Source: Paraburkholderia sp. IMGN_8 (lineage in GTDB: Bacteria; Pseudomonadota; Gammaproteobacteria; Burkholderiales; Burkholderiaceae). From it: a DNA stretch of 64,000 bases. Position numbers and translations under genes: made by a program. This document shows, piece after piece, positions 45,630-56,829 of the stretch; within the stretch, counting starts at the first letter, position 1, and the number at the start of each line of letters is the position of its first letter. The notes beneath the pieces are model-generated. The model was not told the DNA's origin. It ran no database searches and saw only the letters and a list, made by a program, of their open reading frames with translations. The stretch is taken from assembly GCF_038050405.1 (NCBI RefSeq), contig NZ_CP150900.1, forward strand, positions 4,402,001-4,466,000, read 5' to 3'.

Positions 45630-47024
45630 ATGTCGAACCCGCCGCACGAGGCGCCTGCACTTACCGCTCACGTAGAACATCCCGGCTGGCGCGCGTTCCT
45701 GAATACGCGCATGCTGATCTGCGTCTTTCTCGGCTTTACGTCCGGACTGCCGCTGTTCACGCTCGTCTATCTGGTGCAGGCCTGGCTACGCTCCGAAGGC
45801 GTCAATCTGAAGGAAATCGGCCTGTTTGCGCTGATCCAGTTCCCGTACACCTGGAAATTCATCTGGGCGCCGCTGATGGACCGCTACGTGCCGCGTTTCC
45901 CGGGCTGGCGTCCGGGAAGACGGCGCGGCTGGATGCTGGTCACGCAGATTCTGGTCGCGGGCGCGATCGCGGCGCTCGGTTTCGTCTCTCCGCGCGACTC
46001 GATCTGGACGGTCGCGGCGCTCACGGCGCTGGTCGCGTTCTTCGGCGCGAGTCAGGACATCTCGATCGATGCGTACCGGCGTGAACTGCTGAGCGATACG
46101 CAGCAAGGTCTCGGCAATGCGGTGCACGTGAACGCATACAAGATCGCCGCGCTGGTGCCGGGTTCGTTGGCGCTGATTCTGTCTGATCATTTGCCCTGGA
46201 CCACCGTTTTCATCGTCACCGGCGCGTTCATGCTGCCCGGCATGATCATGACGCTGGTGGTGCGCGAGCCCGAGGTACACGGCACGCCGCCCAAGAATCT
46301 GCGCGAAGCGATCGTGCAGCCGTTCAGCGAATTCATTCAACGCGACGGCTGGCGCGGCGCGCTGTTCGTACTCGGCTTCATCTTCCTGTACAAGCTCGGC
46401 GACACGATGGCGACCACGCTGTCGACCTCATTCTTCCTCGATATCGGCTTTTCACGCACGCAGATCGGTGTGATCGCGAAAACCACTGCATTCGGCGCGA
46501 GTCTTGCGGGCGGAATTGTCGGCGGGATCTGGCTGATGAAGATCGGCATCGGCCGGGGGCTGTGGATTTTCGGCATCCTGCAGATGGTGTCCACGCTCGG
46601 TTTCGCGTGGCTCGCGCATCTCGGGCCGGCTTCGCCCGGTCTTACCGCGATCTATGACATCGCCGTCTGGCTAAGCCAGGGCACGACGAAGCTACTCGCG
46701 CTGGTCGGCGTCGACTGGGCCGTGCAGCTCGATCCGCGCTCCGTCGCGCTCGCACTCGTCTACGGCTCCGAAACCTTCACAACCGGCCTGACAATGGCGG
46801 CCTTCACCGCCTACATCGCCAGCACCACCGATCCGCGTTACACGGCCACGCAGTTCGCGCTGTTCACGAGCCTGGCCTCGGTGCCTCGCACGCTGGCATC
46901 GGCGGCAAGCGGCTATGTGGTTGCCAGGATCGGCTGGTTCGACTACTTCATCGTGTGCACCGCGCTGGCGCTGCCCGGCATGCTGCTTCTGCTGCGGATC
47001 GCCCCTTGGAGAAGCCAGTCGTGA
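45630..47024 (+). CDS. ampG: AmpG-type muropeptide permease (MFS)
   Basis: A 464-residue inner-membrane transporter with about 14 hydrophobic segments. LGFTSGLPLFTLVYLVQAWL and FIWAPLMDRY are characteristic of AmpG, which imports anhydromuropeptides for cell-wall recycling and so controls AmpR-dependent beta-lactamase induction. SQDISIDAYRRELL is a further signature. It starts 14 bp after metW, at an ATG preceded by a weak binding site. The M48 protease gene overlaps its stop codon, which ties the two together in one transcript. Confidence 0.92.
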   Translation: MSNPPHEAPALTAHVEHPGWRAFLNTRMLICVFLGFTSGLPLFTLVYLVQAWLRSEGVNLKEIGLFALIQFPYTWKFIWAPLMDRYVPRFPGWRPGRRRGWMLVTQILVAGAIAALGFVSPRDSIWTVAALTALVAFFGASQDISIDAYRRELLSDTQQGLGNAVHVNAYKIAALVPGSLALILSDHLPWTTVFIVTGAFMLPGMIMTLVVREPEVHGTPPKNLREAIVQPFSEFIQRDGWRGALFVLGFIFLYKLGDTMATTLSTSFFLDIGFSRTQIGVIAKTTAFGASLAGGIVGGIWLMKIGIGRGLWIFGILQMVSTLGFAWLAHLGPASPGLTAIYDIAVWLSQGTTKLLALVGVDWAVQLDPRSVALALVYGSETFTTGLTMAAFTAYIASTTDPRYTATQFALFTSLASVPRTLASAASGYVVARIGWFDYFIVCTALALPGMLLLLRIAPWRSQS

Positions 47025-48274
47025 CGGCGTTCCTGCCAAAGCGCATGACGCGCGCGGACGCCTTTTCGGCTCAGCCCTTCAAGGCCGGCCGCGCCGCATT
47101 GCGTGCGGCATTGGCGCTCGGCTATGCGGGCGTCACGCTAGCTACGCCGTTAAGCGCACACGCGGCAGCCATACCTGCGGTCGCCACCAGCGCACCGGCG
47201 CCGGCTACGGCACCAGCGGCGCCGGCGGCAAAATCGGCGCAGAGCGCAGCGAGCCCCGAGAATGCGACACCGGCGGCACCCAGCGCGAATAGCGCCGCAA
47301 CCGCCGGCAGCGCGGCTGCCGCCGCCACGCCGCCCGCGCCGCAACCGGTAACGGCTAAGACGCCCGCGCCTACCGCTACGCCGCCCGCAGCTGCAAAAGC
47401 GCCTGCGGCCACCTCGACGCCAGCAGCGGCTGCAAGCCCGGCCGCGTCCGCGTCGTACAGTCCGAACTCGCAACTGCGCTACGGCGGCTACGTGGTATTC
47501 CGCAACCTGATTCCATCGCCGATGCTCGAGGCGCAAGCCGCCGAAGAGTTCGACCAGATCGCACGCGGCGCGGATCACGCGAACCGTCTGTACGGCGAGA
47601 CCGACGCACACGTCACGCGCGTGCGTTCGATCACGGACAAACTGATCCCCTACTCGCTGAAATGGAACGAGCGGGCGAAGGGCTGGAAGTGGGATGTTGC
47701 GGTGGTGCGCTCGCCCGATATCCGCATGTACTGTCTGCCAGGCGGCAAGATCGTCGTGTATAGCGGCCTGCTTGACCGCGTGCGTCTGAACGACAACGAA
47801 CTCGGCATGCTGATCGGCCATGAGATCGCGCACGCGTTGCGCGAGCATGCGCGCGAGCGGCTCGGCGAGCAACAGGCGGGACAACTGGGTTCGTCGGGCG
47901 CGATTCCGCAGCTATTCGGGCTCGCCGATCTGGGCGCGGCGCCGCTCGGCATCGGTTCGCAGTTGCTGGAAATGAAGTACGAAAACACCGACGAAACCGA
48001 AGCCGACGTGATCGGCAGCGATATCGCGTCGCGCGCCGGCTTCGATCCGCGCGCGGCGGTCACGCTGTGGGACAAGCTGGCGACGGCAACGCGCAGCAAT
48101 CGTGAGCAAGGGTTCATCTACGTGCATCCGTACACGCAGGCGCGCCGCGAGGACATCATCAAGCGCTTGCCGGATATGCTGCCGCTCTATGCAAAAGCGC
48201 TCGGCAAGGGCGTGGATGCGCTGCCGGACTATGCCGGCATGGGCCGTCCGCGCCGCAAGCTGGTCCGCGATTGA
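47021..48274 (+). CDS. M48-family periplasmic metalloprotease
   Basis: A 417-residue zinc protease with the start GTG at 47021 overlapping the ampG stop (GTGA); an ATG at 47045 is the alternative. Residues 9-48 carry a signal peptide (ALRAALALGYAGVTLATPLSAHA). A low-complexity linker of Ala, Pro and Thr (about 49-145) follows. The catalytic domain has H267-E268 and H271 (GHEIAHALREH) and a later glutamate in NTDETEADVIG. The arrangement resembles LoiP/YggG-type M48 proteases that act on envelope proteins. The long Ala/Pro linker is unusual for the family. Confidence 0.88.
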   Translation: MTAFLPKRMTRADAFSAQPFKAGRAALRAALALGYAGVTLATPLSAHAAAIPAVATSAPAPATAPAAPAAKSAQSAASPENATPAAPSANSAATAGSAAAAATPPAPQPVTAKTPAPTATPPAAAKAPAATSTPAAAASPAASASYSPNSQLRYGGYVVFRNLIPSPMLEAQAAEEFDQIARGADHANRLYGETDAHVTRVRSITDKLIPYSLKWNERAKGWKWDVAVVRSPDIRMYCLPGGKIVVYSGLLDRVRLNDNELGMLIGHEIAHALREHARERLGEQQAGQLGSSGAIPQLFGLADLGAAPLGIGSQLLEMKYENTDETEADVIGSDIASRAGFDPRAAVTLWDKLATATRSNREQGFIYVHPYTQARREDIIKRLPDMLPLYAKALGKGVDALPDYAGMGRPRRKLVRD

Positions 48275-48300
48275 GTTTCGCGAGCCGCGCAATTGTGGTT

Positions 48301-48317
48301 CGCCTGCGGCTCAGGCG
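48301..48317. terminator. Weak stem-loop between convergent genes
   Basis: CGCCTG and CAGGCG pair around a five-base loop between the M48 protease (+) and xthA (-) stop codons. There is no T-run, so intrinsic termination would be weak. Confidence 0.3.
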
Positions 48318-48332
48318 GCGCTCATCTTGTGA

Positions 48333-49112
48333 TTACTTCTTGAGCTTGTGGTCGTAGTCGACGGTCAGCGGCGCGTGGTCGCTGAACTTGATGTCGCGGA
48401 ACACGTCGGTGCGCTTCGCCTTGCCTGCGATGCCCTGCGTCGCGATCTGATAATCGATCCGCCACCCGACGTTCTTCGCGTACGCCTGACCGCGATTGCT
48501 CCACCACGTGTACTGCTCCGGCCGCTGATCGAGCGTGCGGAACACGTCGACATAACCGACATCGTCGAACAGTTTTGTCAGCCACGCGCGCTCTTCCGGC
48601 AAGCAACCTGAGTTCTTCTGGTTGCTCTTCCAGTTCTTGATGTCGATCTCTTTGTGGACGATGTTGACGTCGCCGCACACGATCACTTCGCGCTCTTCAG
48701 CCAGCTCCGCGAGATGCGGCATGAACACGTCCATGAAGCGGTACTTGGCCTGCTGACGTTCTTCGCCGCTCGAACCCGACGGCACATACACCGACACGAT
48801 CGACAGCTTGCCGAACCGCAGTTCGACATAGCGCCCTTCGGCGTCGAATTCCTCGCTGCCGAAACCGATCACGACTTCGTCCGGCTCATGACGCGTGTAC
48901 ACGCCCGCGCCGCTATAGCCCTTCTTCACCGCATGCTGAAAATAGCCGGTGAAATCGTGCGGCGCCATGAATTCGGGCGTCATATCGTCTTGCGAGCATT
49001 TGATTTCCTGCACGCACAGCACGTCGGCTTTCTGTTCGCCGAACCAGTCGAAAAAACCCTTCTTCGCCGCTGAGCGGATGCCGTTCAGGTTCGCGGTAAT
49101 CACACGCAACAT
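48333..49112 (-). CDS. xthA: Exodeoxyribonuclease III
   Basis: A 259-residue AP endonuclease of the EEP fold that cleaves at abasic sites and trims 3' ends in base excision repair. Active-site segments are ITANLNGIRSA, CVQEIKCS (metal Glu), GYSGAGVYTR, VCGDVNIVHKEID (Asp/Asn), WRIDYQI and SDHAPL (general-base His). Length is typical. It is separated by 46 bp from the upstream PPK2 gene on the same strand and may share its transcript. Confidence 0.95.
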   Translation of the reverse strand: MLRVITANLNGIRSAAKKGFFDWFGEQKADVLCVQEIKCSQDDMTPEFMAPHDFTGYFQHAVKKGYSGAGVYTRHEPDEVVIGFGSEEFDAEGRYVELRFGKLSIVSVYVPSGSSGEERQQAKYRFMDVFMPHLAELAEEREVIVCGDVNIVHKEIDIKNWKSNQKNSGCLPEERAWLTKLFDDVGYVDVFRTLDQRPEQYTWWSNRGQAYAKNVGWRIDYQIATQGIAGKAKRTDVFRDIKFSDHAPLTVDYDHKLKK

Positions 49113-49158
49113 GTCGTTCCTCTTATGTTCAATTCGTTGTTAGAGCAAAGGGGAAAAG

Positions 49159-49998
49159 TCACTCGACCTTGACGCCCTTCAGTGACTCTTTGGGAGGCGG
49201 ATATTCGAGCTTCAACCCTTCGAACGTGCGCAACAGCAACTCGGCGACCATCACGTTGCGATGCGTCTTCGAATCGGCCGGAATCACATACCACGGCGCG
49301 TAATCCGTCGAAGTGGCGGCTAACGCATCGCGATACGCCGCCTGATATTTGTCCCACTGCTTGCGCGCGTCGAGATCGGACACATCGAATTTCCAGTGCT
49401 TGCTCGGATCGTCGATCCGCGCTTGCAAACGCGCACGCTGCTCGTCTTTCGAAATGTGCAGCATGCACTTGATGATGGTCGTACCGTTGTATGCCAGCAT
49501 CTCTTCGAACTGGCGAATGTGGCAGCTGCGTTGCTCGAATGCTTCGGCGCTCAGGTTGCCGAGCACGGTGGGCACGAGCAGATCTTCGTAGTGACTACGA
49601 TTGAAGATCGTCAGCTCGCCGGCAGCCGGCGCTTGTGCATGCACGCGCCACAAGAAGTCATGCGCCAACTCGACAGGCGTCGGCGCCTTGAACGGGACGA
49701 TATGCAAACCGAGCGGATCGACTTCATGAAACACCGCGCGAATCGTGCCATCCTTGCCGCTCGTGTCCATGCCTTGCAGAACCAGCAACACGCGACGCTT
49801 CTGCTGCGCGTGCAGGCACTCCTGCAACGTGTCGAGCTTAGCTCCAATCTCCGACAACCGTGCGCGGTCGCTTTCTTTCGAACCGGTCGAAAACGGCTTT
49901 GCGGCCGGGTCGAAATCGTCCAGCGAGAATTTGCTCTTCTTTTTGCCGTCTTCGAAAAACGGTACGCGGAAATCGTCGAGTTCGGGTTGCTTCGCCAT
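49159..49998 (-). CDS. Polyphosphate kinase 2 family protein
   Basis: A 279-residue nucleotide kinase that uses polyphosphate to phosphorylate nucleotides. Walker A is GMDTSGKDGT (76-85). The Walker B-like segment is IFNRSHYEDLLV, where many PPK2 enzymes have FDRSWY; the Asp is replaced by Asn here, as in several members with the SHYEDVL sequence. The C-terminal PWYVIPADSKTHRNVMVAELL helix is diagnostic. Single-domain (class I or III) PPK2 enzymes regenerate ADP/ATP or GTP from polyphosphate. Substrate preference cannot be read here. Confidence 0.9.
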   Translation of the reverse strand: MAKQPELDDFRVPFFEDGKKKSKFSLDDFDPAAKPFSTGSKESDRARLSEIGAKLDTLQECLHAQQKRRVLLVLQGMDTSGKDGTIRAVFHEVDPLGLHIVPFKAPTPVELAHDFLWRVHAQAPAAGELTIFNRSHYEDLLVPTVLGNLSAEAFEQRSCHIRQFEEMLAYNGTTIIKCMLHISKDEQRARLQARIDDPSKHWKFDVSDLDARKQWDKYQAAYRDALAATSTDYAPWYVIPADSKTHRNVMVAELLLRTFEGLKLEYPPPKESLKGVKVE

Positions 49999-50041
49999 TC
50001 ACACACTCCGTGATCTGCGTTTAAACGTGCCCGCAAAATGA

Positions 50042-50085
50042 AACGGGCCGTTGCCACACTTTCGTTTCCGGCAACAGCCCGCGAT
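50042..50085. terminator. Imperfect stem-loop between gatB and PPK2 genes
   Basis: CGGGC-GTTGCC and GGCAAC-GCCCG arms surround a loop of about 14 bases. Both neighbours point leftward, so it lies after the gatB stop and before the PPK2 start and may end the gatCAB transcript. A T-run is lacking. Confidence 0.4.
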
Positions 50086-50131
50086 AGCTAAAGCTCGCGC
50101 CTCAGCCGTGCTTCTTCAACTGAGCTTCAAC

Positions 50132-51607
50132 TCAGGACAGCTTCTTCTTCAGCAGTTCGTTGACCTGCGCCGGATTGGCCTTGCCCTTGGTCGCCTTCAT
50201 CGCCTGGCCGATCAGCGCGTTGAACGCCTTTTCCTTGCCGGCGCGGAATTCCTCGACCGACTTCTGGTTCGCAGCAAGCACTTCGTCGATGATCGCTTCC
50301 AGCGCGCCGGTGTCCGAAATCTGCTTCAAACCCTTCGCTTCGATGATGCGATCGGCGGCGGCTTCGTCCGAGGCCTTCTCTTCCCAGATGGCGAGGAAAA
50401 TTTCCTTGGCGATCTTGTTCGAGATGGTGCCGTCGGCGATACGTTGTAGCAACAGCGCGAGTTGCGCCGACGAAACCGGACTTTCGGCGATATCCAGGCC
50501 TTCGCGATTCAGTTGCGACGACACTTCCCCCATCAGCCAGTTTGCCGCGACCTTCGCCTGGGCAGGGCCGACCTTGACGACAACGGCTTCGTAGTAGGCA
50601 GCCATCGCCTTGCTCGACGTCAGCACGTTGGCGTCGTACGGCGTCAGGCCGTATTGCGACACGAAGCGCTGCTGAATCGCTTCCGGCAGTTCCGGCATCT
50701 CGCTCTTCACGCGCTCGACCCACGCCGCGTCGATCACGAGCGGCATCAGATCGGGATCGGGGAAATAGCGGTAATCGTGCGCGTCTTCCTTGCTGCGCAT
50801 CGAACGCGTTTCGCGCTTGTCCGGATCGTACAGACGCGTTTCCTGCACCACCGTGCCGCCGTCTTCGATCAATTCGATCTGACGGCGCACTTCGTACTGG
50901 ATCGCTTCTTCGAGGAAGCGGAACGAGTTCAGGTTCTTGATTTCGGCGCGCGTGCCGAATTCCGCCTGGCCGACCGGGCGCACCGAGACGTTCGCGTCGC
51001 AACGGAACGAGCCTTCCTGCATGTTGCCGTCGCAGATACCGAGCCACGTGACCAGCGTGTGCAGCGTCTTGGCATACGCGACCGCTTCAGCCGCGCTGCG
51101 CATTTCCGGCTCGGTGACGATTTCGAGCAGCGGTGTGCCGGCGCGATTCAGGTCGATGCCGGTCATGCCCGCGAAGTCTTCGTGCAGGGACTTGCCCGCA
51201 TCTTCTTCGAGGTGAGCGCGCGTCAGGTTGACGACCTTCTCGTACGCTTCCTTACCCGTCTTTTCATTGGCAGGCACTTGAATCGTCACCTGGCCGCCCT
51301 GCACGACGGGAATTTCGTACTGGCTGATCTGATAGCCCTTCGGCAGATCGGGGTAGAAATAATTCTTGCGCGCAAAGATGCTGCGCGGCGCGATGGTGGA
51401 GCCGATCGCGAGGCCGAACTGGATGGCTCGCTCGACAGCGCCGCGGTTCATCACCGGCAACGTGCCCGGCAATGCGAGGTCGACGGGGCACGCTTGCGTG
51501 TTGGGTTCAGCACCGAACTGCGTGGCGGCGCCGGAGAAAATCTTCGATTTGGTCGACAGTTGCGCGTGGGTCTCCAGACCGATCACGACTTCCCATTGCT
51601 TGGTCAT
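50132..51607 (-). CDS. gatB: Asp-tRNA(Asn)/Glu-tRNA(Gln) amidotransferase subunit B
   Basis: A 491-residue kinase/tRNA-binding subunit of GatCAB, which corrects misacylated Asp-tRNA(Asn) and Glu-tRNA(Gln). The opening [20 protein letters not shown], the [12 protein letters not shown] segment and the [12 protein letters not shown] segment are diagnostic; the C-terminal YqeY-like tail domain (from about residue 345) binds tRNA. The ATG at 51607 lies five bases after the gatA stop with AGGAG upstream. The gene order gatC-gatA-gatB is on the - strand, divergent from mreB. Confidence 0.97.
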   Translation of the reverse strand: MTKQWEVVIGLETHAQLSTKSKIFSGAATQFGAEPNTQACPVDLALPGTLPVMNRGAVERAIQFGLAIGSTIAPRSIFARKNYFYPDLPKGYQISQYEIPVVQGGQVTIQVPANEKTGKEAYEKVVNLTRAHLEEDAGKSLHEDFAGMTGIDLNRAGTPLLEIVTEPEMRSAAEAVAYAKTLHTLVTWLGICDGNMQEGSFRCDANVSVRPVGQAEFGTRAEIKNLNSFRFLEEAIQYEVRRQIELIEDGGTVVQETRLYDPDKRETRSMRSKEDAHDYRYFPDPDLMPLVIDAAWVERVKSEMPELPEAIQQRFVSQYGLTPYDANVLTSSKAMAAYYEAVVVKVGPAQAKVAANWLMGEVSSQLNREGLDIAESPVSSAQLALLLQRIADGTISNKIAKEIFLAIWEEKASDEAAADRIIEAKGLKQISDTGALEAIIDEVLAANQKSVEEFRAGKEKAFNALIGQAMKATKGKANPAQVNELLKKKLS

Positions 51608-51612
51608 GGTGT

Positions 51613-53100
51613 TCACACTCCTGCCGGTGCTTTGCGGTGCCAGTCGGTGGCGCGCTGGAACGCGTCGGCCACTTGCAGCATCCGGGCTTCATTGAAATAG
51701 TTGCCGATGATCTGCAGACCCACAGGACGCTGCGCATTCGCGCCCGCGCCGAAGCCGCACGGCACGCTCATGCCGGGCAAACCGGCGAGGCTCACCGACA
51801 GCGTGTAAATGTCGGCCAGGTACATCTGCACCGGATCGTCGCCCTTCGCGCCGAGGTCCCACGCCACTGACGGCGAGACCGGTCCCATGATCACGTCGCA
51901 CTGCTTGAATGCTTCCTGGAAATCCTGCGCAATGATGCGGCGGATCTTTTGCGCCTGCAGGTAGTACGCGTCGTAGTAGCCATGCGACAGCACGTACGCG
52001 CCCACCAGAATGCGGCGCTTCACTTCCGGGCCGAAGCCTTCAGCACGCGACTTCTTGTACATGTCCAGCAGGTCGCGGTATTCCGCGGCGCGATGGCCGA
52101 AGCGCACGCCGTCGAAACGCGACAGGTTCGACGAGGCTTCCGCCGGCGCGATCACGTAGTACACCGGAATCGACAGTTCGGTTTTCGGCAGCGAGACTTC
52201 CACCAGCGTGGCGCCGAGCGCTTCATATTGCTTCAGCGCGGCGTCGATCGAAGCGCGCACGTCGTCGGCCAAACCTGCGCCAAAGTATTCCTTCGGCAAA
52301 CCGATGCGCAGACCGGCGAGCGGTTTGTCCGCGCCGTCGTCTTTCCACGTCTTGCCGATGTAGCGTGTGAAGTCTTCATCGTCGCGCGTGAGGCTCGTCG
52401 AATCGCGTTCGTCGAAACCGGCCATGGCGTTGAGCAGCGTCGCGCAATCCGCGGCGGTTTGCGCGAACGGACCGCCCTGATCCAGCGACGACGCAAACGC
52501 AATCATCCCGTAACGCGATACGCGGCCATACGTCGGCTTGATGCCGGTGATGCCGGAGAACGACGCCGGCTGACGAATCGAGCCGCCGGTATCGGTGCCG
52601 GTCGCGGCGGGCGCCAGACGCGCCGCCACAGCCGCCGCCGAGCCGCCCGACGAACCACCCGGCACGGCCTTACGATCCCACGGGTTCTGCACGGGACCAA
52701 AGTACGAATTCTCGTTGGACGAGCCCATCGCGAACTCGTCCATATTGGTCTTGCCCACACACACCATGCCGGCGTTCTGCAAGCGGGCGACCACCGTTGC
52801 GTCGAACGGACTTTCGTAGTTCGCGAGCATCTTCGAGCCGGCGGTGGAGCGCCAGCCCTTCGTGACGAATACGTCCTTGTGCGCGATCGGCAGGCCGACC
52901 AAGGGGCCGGCATGGCCGGTGTGGAGCAGCGCGTCGGCCTCTTTCGCCTGCGCGAGCGTCAGATCGGCGTCGACCTGAATGAACGCGTTCAGGCTGTTGG
53001 CCGCGTCGATCCGCTTCAGATACAGCTGCGCCAGTTCGACTGCGGAGCATTCCTTGGCAGCGAGTGCGGCACGCAGTTCGGTCAAGCTTTTTTCATGCAT
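51613..53100 (-). CDS. gatA: Asp-tRNA(Asn)/Glu-tRNA(Gln) amidotransferase subunit A
   Basis: The 495-residue amidase-signature subunit that releases ammonia from glutamine. The catalytic Ser-cisSer-Lys triad is K75 (PIAHKDVF), S150 ([13 protein letters not shown]) and S174 ([12 protein letters not shown]). [20 protein letters not shown] is the conserved substrate segment. Length is typical. The gene lies between gatC, 153 bp upstream, and gatB. The 153-bp gap to gatC is wider than usual and holds no recognised feature. Confidence 0.97.
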   Translation of the reverse strand: MHEKSLTELRAALAAKECSAVELAQLYLKRIDAANSLNAFIQVDADLTLAQAKEADALLHTGHAGPLVGLPIAHKDVFVTKGWRSTAGSKMLANYESPFDATVVARLQNAGMVCVGKTNMDEFAMGSSNENSYFGPVQNPWDRKAVPGGSSGGSAAAVAARLAPAATGTDTGGSIRQPASFSGITGIKPTYGRVSRYGMIAFASSLDQGGPFAQTAADCATLLNAMAGFDERDSTSLTRDDEDFTRYIGKTWKDDGADKPLAGLRIGLPKEYFGAGLADDVRASIDAALKQYEALGATLVEVSLPKTELSIPVYYVIAPAEASSNLSRFDGVRFGHRAAEYRDLLDMYKKSRAEGFGPEVKRRILVGAYVLSHGYYDAYYLQAQKIRRIIAQDFQEAFKQCDVIMGPVSPSVAWDLGAKGDDPVQMYLADIYTLSVSLAGLPGMSVPCGFGAGANAQRPVGLQIIGNYFNEARMLQVADAFQRATDWHRKAPAGV

Positions 53101-53253
53101 TGCGTTTCATCCTGAAGAGCGCGGCAGCGTGTGCAACGCTGCCGTGGAGGCGTTCGGCTGCCCGCCGGCAAGCCGAGCCGAGGAGGCCGGATACAGGTGG
53201 ACATGCGAGCGGCGATCCGCTGGGGGCAATCCGCTCGCACGCCGCGCCGGGCT

Positions 53254-53553
53254 TTATTCGATCACCTTCGGCACGAGGTACAGGCCGTCCTGGACAGCCG
53301 GCGCCGGGCGCTGGAAAGCTTCGCGTTGAACGGCTTCGGTTACCGCGTCGTCACGCAGGCGCAGCGCGACGTCTTCGATCTGCTCGATCGGATGAGCAAG
53401 CGGCGCGATGCCGGTGGTATCGACTGCCTGCATCTGCTCGACGAGGCCGAAGAAATCATTGAGCTGGGCAAGCGTGTGCTCAGCGTCGGCGTCGGCCAGT
53501 TCGAGCCGCGCAAGATGCGCGATGCGCTTAACATCGGTCAGGGTCAGAGCCAT
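53254..53553 (-). CDS. gatC: Asp-tRNA(Asn)/Glu-tRNA(Gln) amidotransferase subunit C
   Basis: A 99-residue subunit that wraps around and stabilises GatA and Gat[16 protein letters not shown] and the C-terminal [34 protein letters not shown] segment, the GatC belt, are both intact. It is the first gene of the gatCAB set. Its promoter must lie in the 380-bp region shared with mreB. Confidence 0.95.
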   Translation of the reverse strand: MALTLTDVKRIAHLARLELADADAEHTLAQLNDFFGLVEQMQAVDTTGIAPLAHPIEQIEDVALRLRDDAVTEAVQREAFQRPAPAVQDGLYLVPKVIE

Positions 53554-53932
53554 GCAGTCACCGGAAAATGTGGTGGACCGCCGCAGCGCGGAAAAACAAT
53601 GCTGCGACAGCGGGTTACGACACTGGAGGAACGCCTCGAAAAAGGGGCCAGCGGCGGCAAAAAGTGCCGTCCGTTTCCTTCAAATCATCCAAAATTATAA
53701 GGTATCATTACGCGTTCGACCCAAACCCGGACCGACTTGCCAAAGCCTTTCTGAACAATTCCCAAAGATAGTTCGGATTTTTCTGACATGGCTTTGCTCC
53801 GGCCTCCGGTAGACTCCCTCGCAGCTTCAAGTTCCTGTGGCGCCGCTTCCGCCCGGTTGAAGCTGTTATTTTTTCCGCTGCCGCCCTGCGCATACGTTGC
53901 GAGGCCCGGCGCCAAGCGAGACAGGATTTTGA
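53554..53932. other. Divergent gatC / mreB control region
   Basis: An AT-rich stretch at about 53683-53715 (AAAATTATAAGGTATCATTA) is the likely mreB promoter zone, with a TATAAG -10-like box at 53696-53701. About 230 nt of leader would follow. No gene is supported here. Confidence 0.45.
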
Positions 53933-54976
<1,044 letters not shown>

Positions 54977-55129
54977 GCGAGCCCGTCTCCATGCCAGTAG
55001 CGCGGATCAGGCAAACGGCCCATTGTGGGCCGGTTTGCCGTTGGCTGGGCTTACCAGCCGCCGCGCACTGAACGCGCGTCCCTCGCGCGCCGCCGTCTCA
55101 CCCAACCGCTCACGCCCCCGGCGCCGACC

Positions 55130-56179
55130 ATGGAATACAGTCCGCCGCCCCTGTTCAAGCAAGGCCCGTCCGCGCTCGCACGGCTGGTGTTTTTCGTCGT
55201 GCTGGCGCTGGCCCTGCTGATCTCCGATGCACGCTTCAAAACGCTCGAAATCGTTCGCGGCGTGCTCGGCGCGGGTCTTTATCCGTTGCAACGCGCGGCT
55301 CTCGTGCCGCGCGACGTCTTCATGGGCGCGGCCGACCTGGCCGTGACCAGCGCCACATTGCGCCACGAAAACGACAAACTGCGCACCAAAAATCTCCAAC
55401 TGTCGCAGCAAGCCAATACGGCCGCCGAACTGGCCGCCGAAAACACCCACTTGCGCGCGCTGCTGCAACTGTCGCAGCGCTCGACCACGCAATCGCTGCC
55501 CGCCGAAATCCAGTACGACACGCGCGACCCGTTCACGCAGAAGGTGGTGATCGGCCGCGGCGCGCAGCAAGGCATCCAGAACGGCTCGCCAGTCGTCAAC
55601 GAAGACGGCGTGATCGGTCAGGTGACGCGTGTGTTCCCGCTGCAAGCCGAAGTAACGCTGCTGACCGACAAGGATCAGGCGGTGCCCGTGCAGATCGTGC
55701 GCACCGGCTTGCGCAGCGTGATTTACGGCACGCCGAAGGGCGATACGCTCGACCTGCGCTTCGTGCCGATCAGCGCCGACGTGCAAACCGGCGACGAACT
55801 CGTCACCAGCGGGCTCGACGGCGTTTATCCGCCGGGTCTGCCCGTCGCCAAGGTAGTTCGGGTCGATAAACAGGCGGATACGGCGTTTGCCCGCGTGATC
55901 TGCCTGCCGGTCGCACCGGTGCGCGGCGCGCGTCAGTTGCTGGTGCTGCACTATCTGAACAATGTGCCGCCGCGTCCGGCGGAAGAGCCCGATGCGGCCA
56001 CCACCGCAAAGGACGCGAAGAAGAAGGGCGCGAAACCCGCGGACAGCAAGGCCGCCGCGGACAAATCCGCCGCGAGACCCGCCGAGAAATCGCCGCCGGC
56101 CAAACCCGCTGCAGCGGAGAAGAAACCGGCCGCCGACAAGAACGCGAAGCCGCCAGCCAAGCCGGGGGCCCAGCCATGA
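55130..56179 (+). CDS. mreC: Rod shape-determining protein MreC
   Basis: A 349-residue bitopic protein that links MreB to PBP2. One membrane helix (LARLVFFVVLALALLI) is followed by a coiled coil (about 75-115) and the double beta-barrel domain (VIGRGAQQGIQNGSPVV, GVIGQVTRVFP). The ATG at 55130 gives the family opening MEYSPPPLFKQGPSALARL; upstream codons do not. The last ~65 residues form a Lys/Ala/Pro-rich tail (KDAKKKGAKPAD... type) not found in E. coli MreC and possibly bound to DNA-like polyanions or cell wall. It overlaps mreD by four bases. Confidence 0.95.
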   Translation: MEYSPPPLFKQGPSALARLVFFVVLALALLISDARFKTLEIVRGVLGAGLYPLQRAALVPRDVFMGAADLAVTSATLRHENDKLRTKNLQLSQQANTAAELAAENTHLRALLQLSQRSTTQSLPAEIQYDTRDPFTQKVVIGRGAQQGIQNGSPVVNEDGVIGQVTRVFPLQAEVTLLTDKDQAVPVQIVRTGLRSVIYGTPKGDTLDLRFVPISADVQTGDELVTSGLDGVYPPGLPVAKVVRVDKQADTAFARVICLPVAPVRGARQLLVLHYLNNVPPRPAEEPDAATTAKDAKKKGAKPADSKAAADKSAARPAEKSPPAKPAAAEKKPAADKNAKPPAKPGAQP

Positions 56180-56688
56180 ACCGTCCGCAATACATCCTGC
56201 AGCCGGTCAACCCGTACTTCATCGCGTTTAGCCTCGCTGCGGCGTTTTTGCTGAACCTGATGCCGTGGGGGCGCCTCGTCGGCGTGCCTGATTTCGTGGC
56301 GCTCGTGCTGCTGTTCTGGAACGTGCACCAGCCGCGCAAGGTCGGCATGGGCATCGCGTTTTTCCTCGGTTTGCTGATGGACGTGCATAACGCCAGTCTG
56401 CTCGGCGAACACGCGCTGGCTTATACGCTGCTGTCGTACGGCGCGATTACGATCCATCGCCGTGTGCTGTGGATGTCGCTCGGCGTGCAGGCCTTTGCGG
56501 TGATGCCGCTACTGGTCGTCGCGCAACTGGTGCCGTTCGTGATCCGTTTGCTGACGGGCGCGGCGTTTCCGGGCTGGGGTTACCTGATCGACGGCTTCGT
56601 TGAAGCCGCGCTGTGGCCGATCGCCAGCGTACTGCTGTTGATGCCGCAGCGCCGCGCGGCCGATCCGGACGATACGCGACCGATTTAA
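56176..56688 (+). CDS. mreD: Rod shape-determining protein MreD
   Basis: A 170-residue inner-membrane protein with five or so membrane helices (FIAFSLAAAFLLNLMPWG, ALVLLFWNVHQP, IAFFLGLLMDVHNASLLGEHAL and two later). The GLLMDVHN segment is conserved. MreD is part of the elongasome and balances MreC activation of PBP2. The start overlaps the mreC stop (ATGA). The PBP2 gene follows after 141 bp. Confidence 0.95.
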   Translation: MNRPQYILQPVNPYFIAFSLAAAFLLNLMPWGRLVGVPDFVALVLLFWNVHQPRKVGMGIAFFLGLLMDVHNASLLGEHALAYTLLSYGAITIHRRVLWMSLGVQAFAVMPLLVVAQLVPFVIRLLTGAAFPGWGYLIDGFVEAALWPIASVLLLMPQRRAADPDDTRPI

Positions 56689-56829
56689 CCATGCAACGCG
56701 CGCGCCGGCCGATCTGATGGAACCCGGGTTCCCGGCCCGCTCGACGCGCATCGCTGTTCATGCCTCCCGGTTCCGGCCGGATTGGGCGCACACTCATGAC
56801 GGCCGTCACACGGCCTTTTGCAGAATCGC

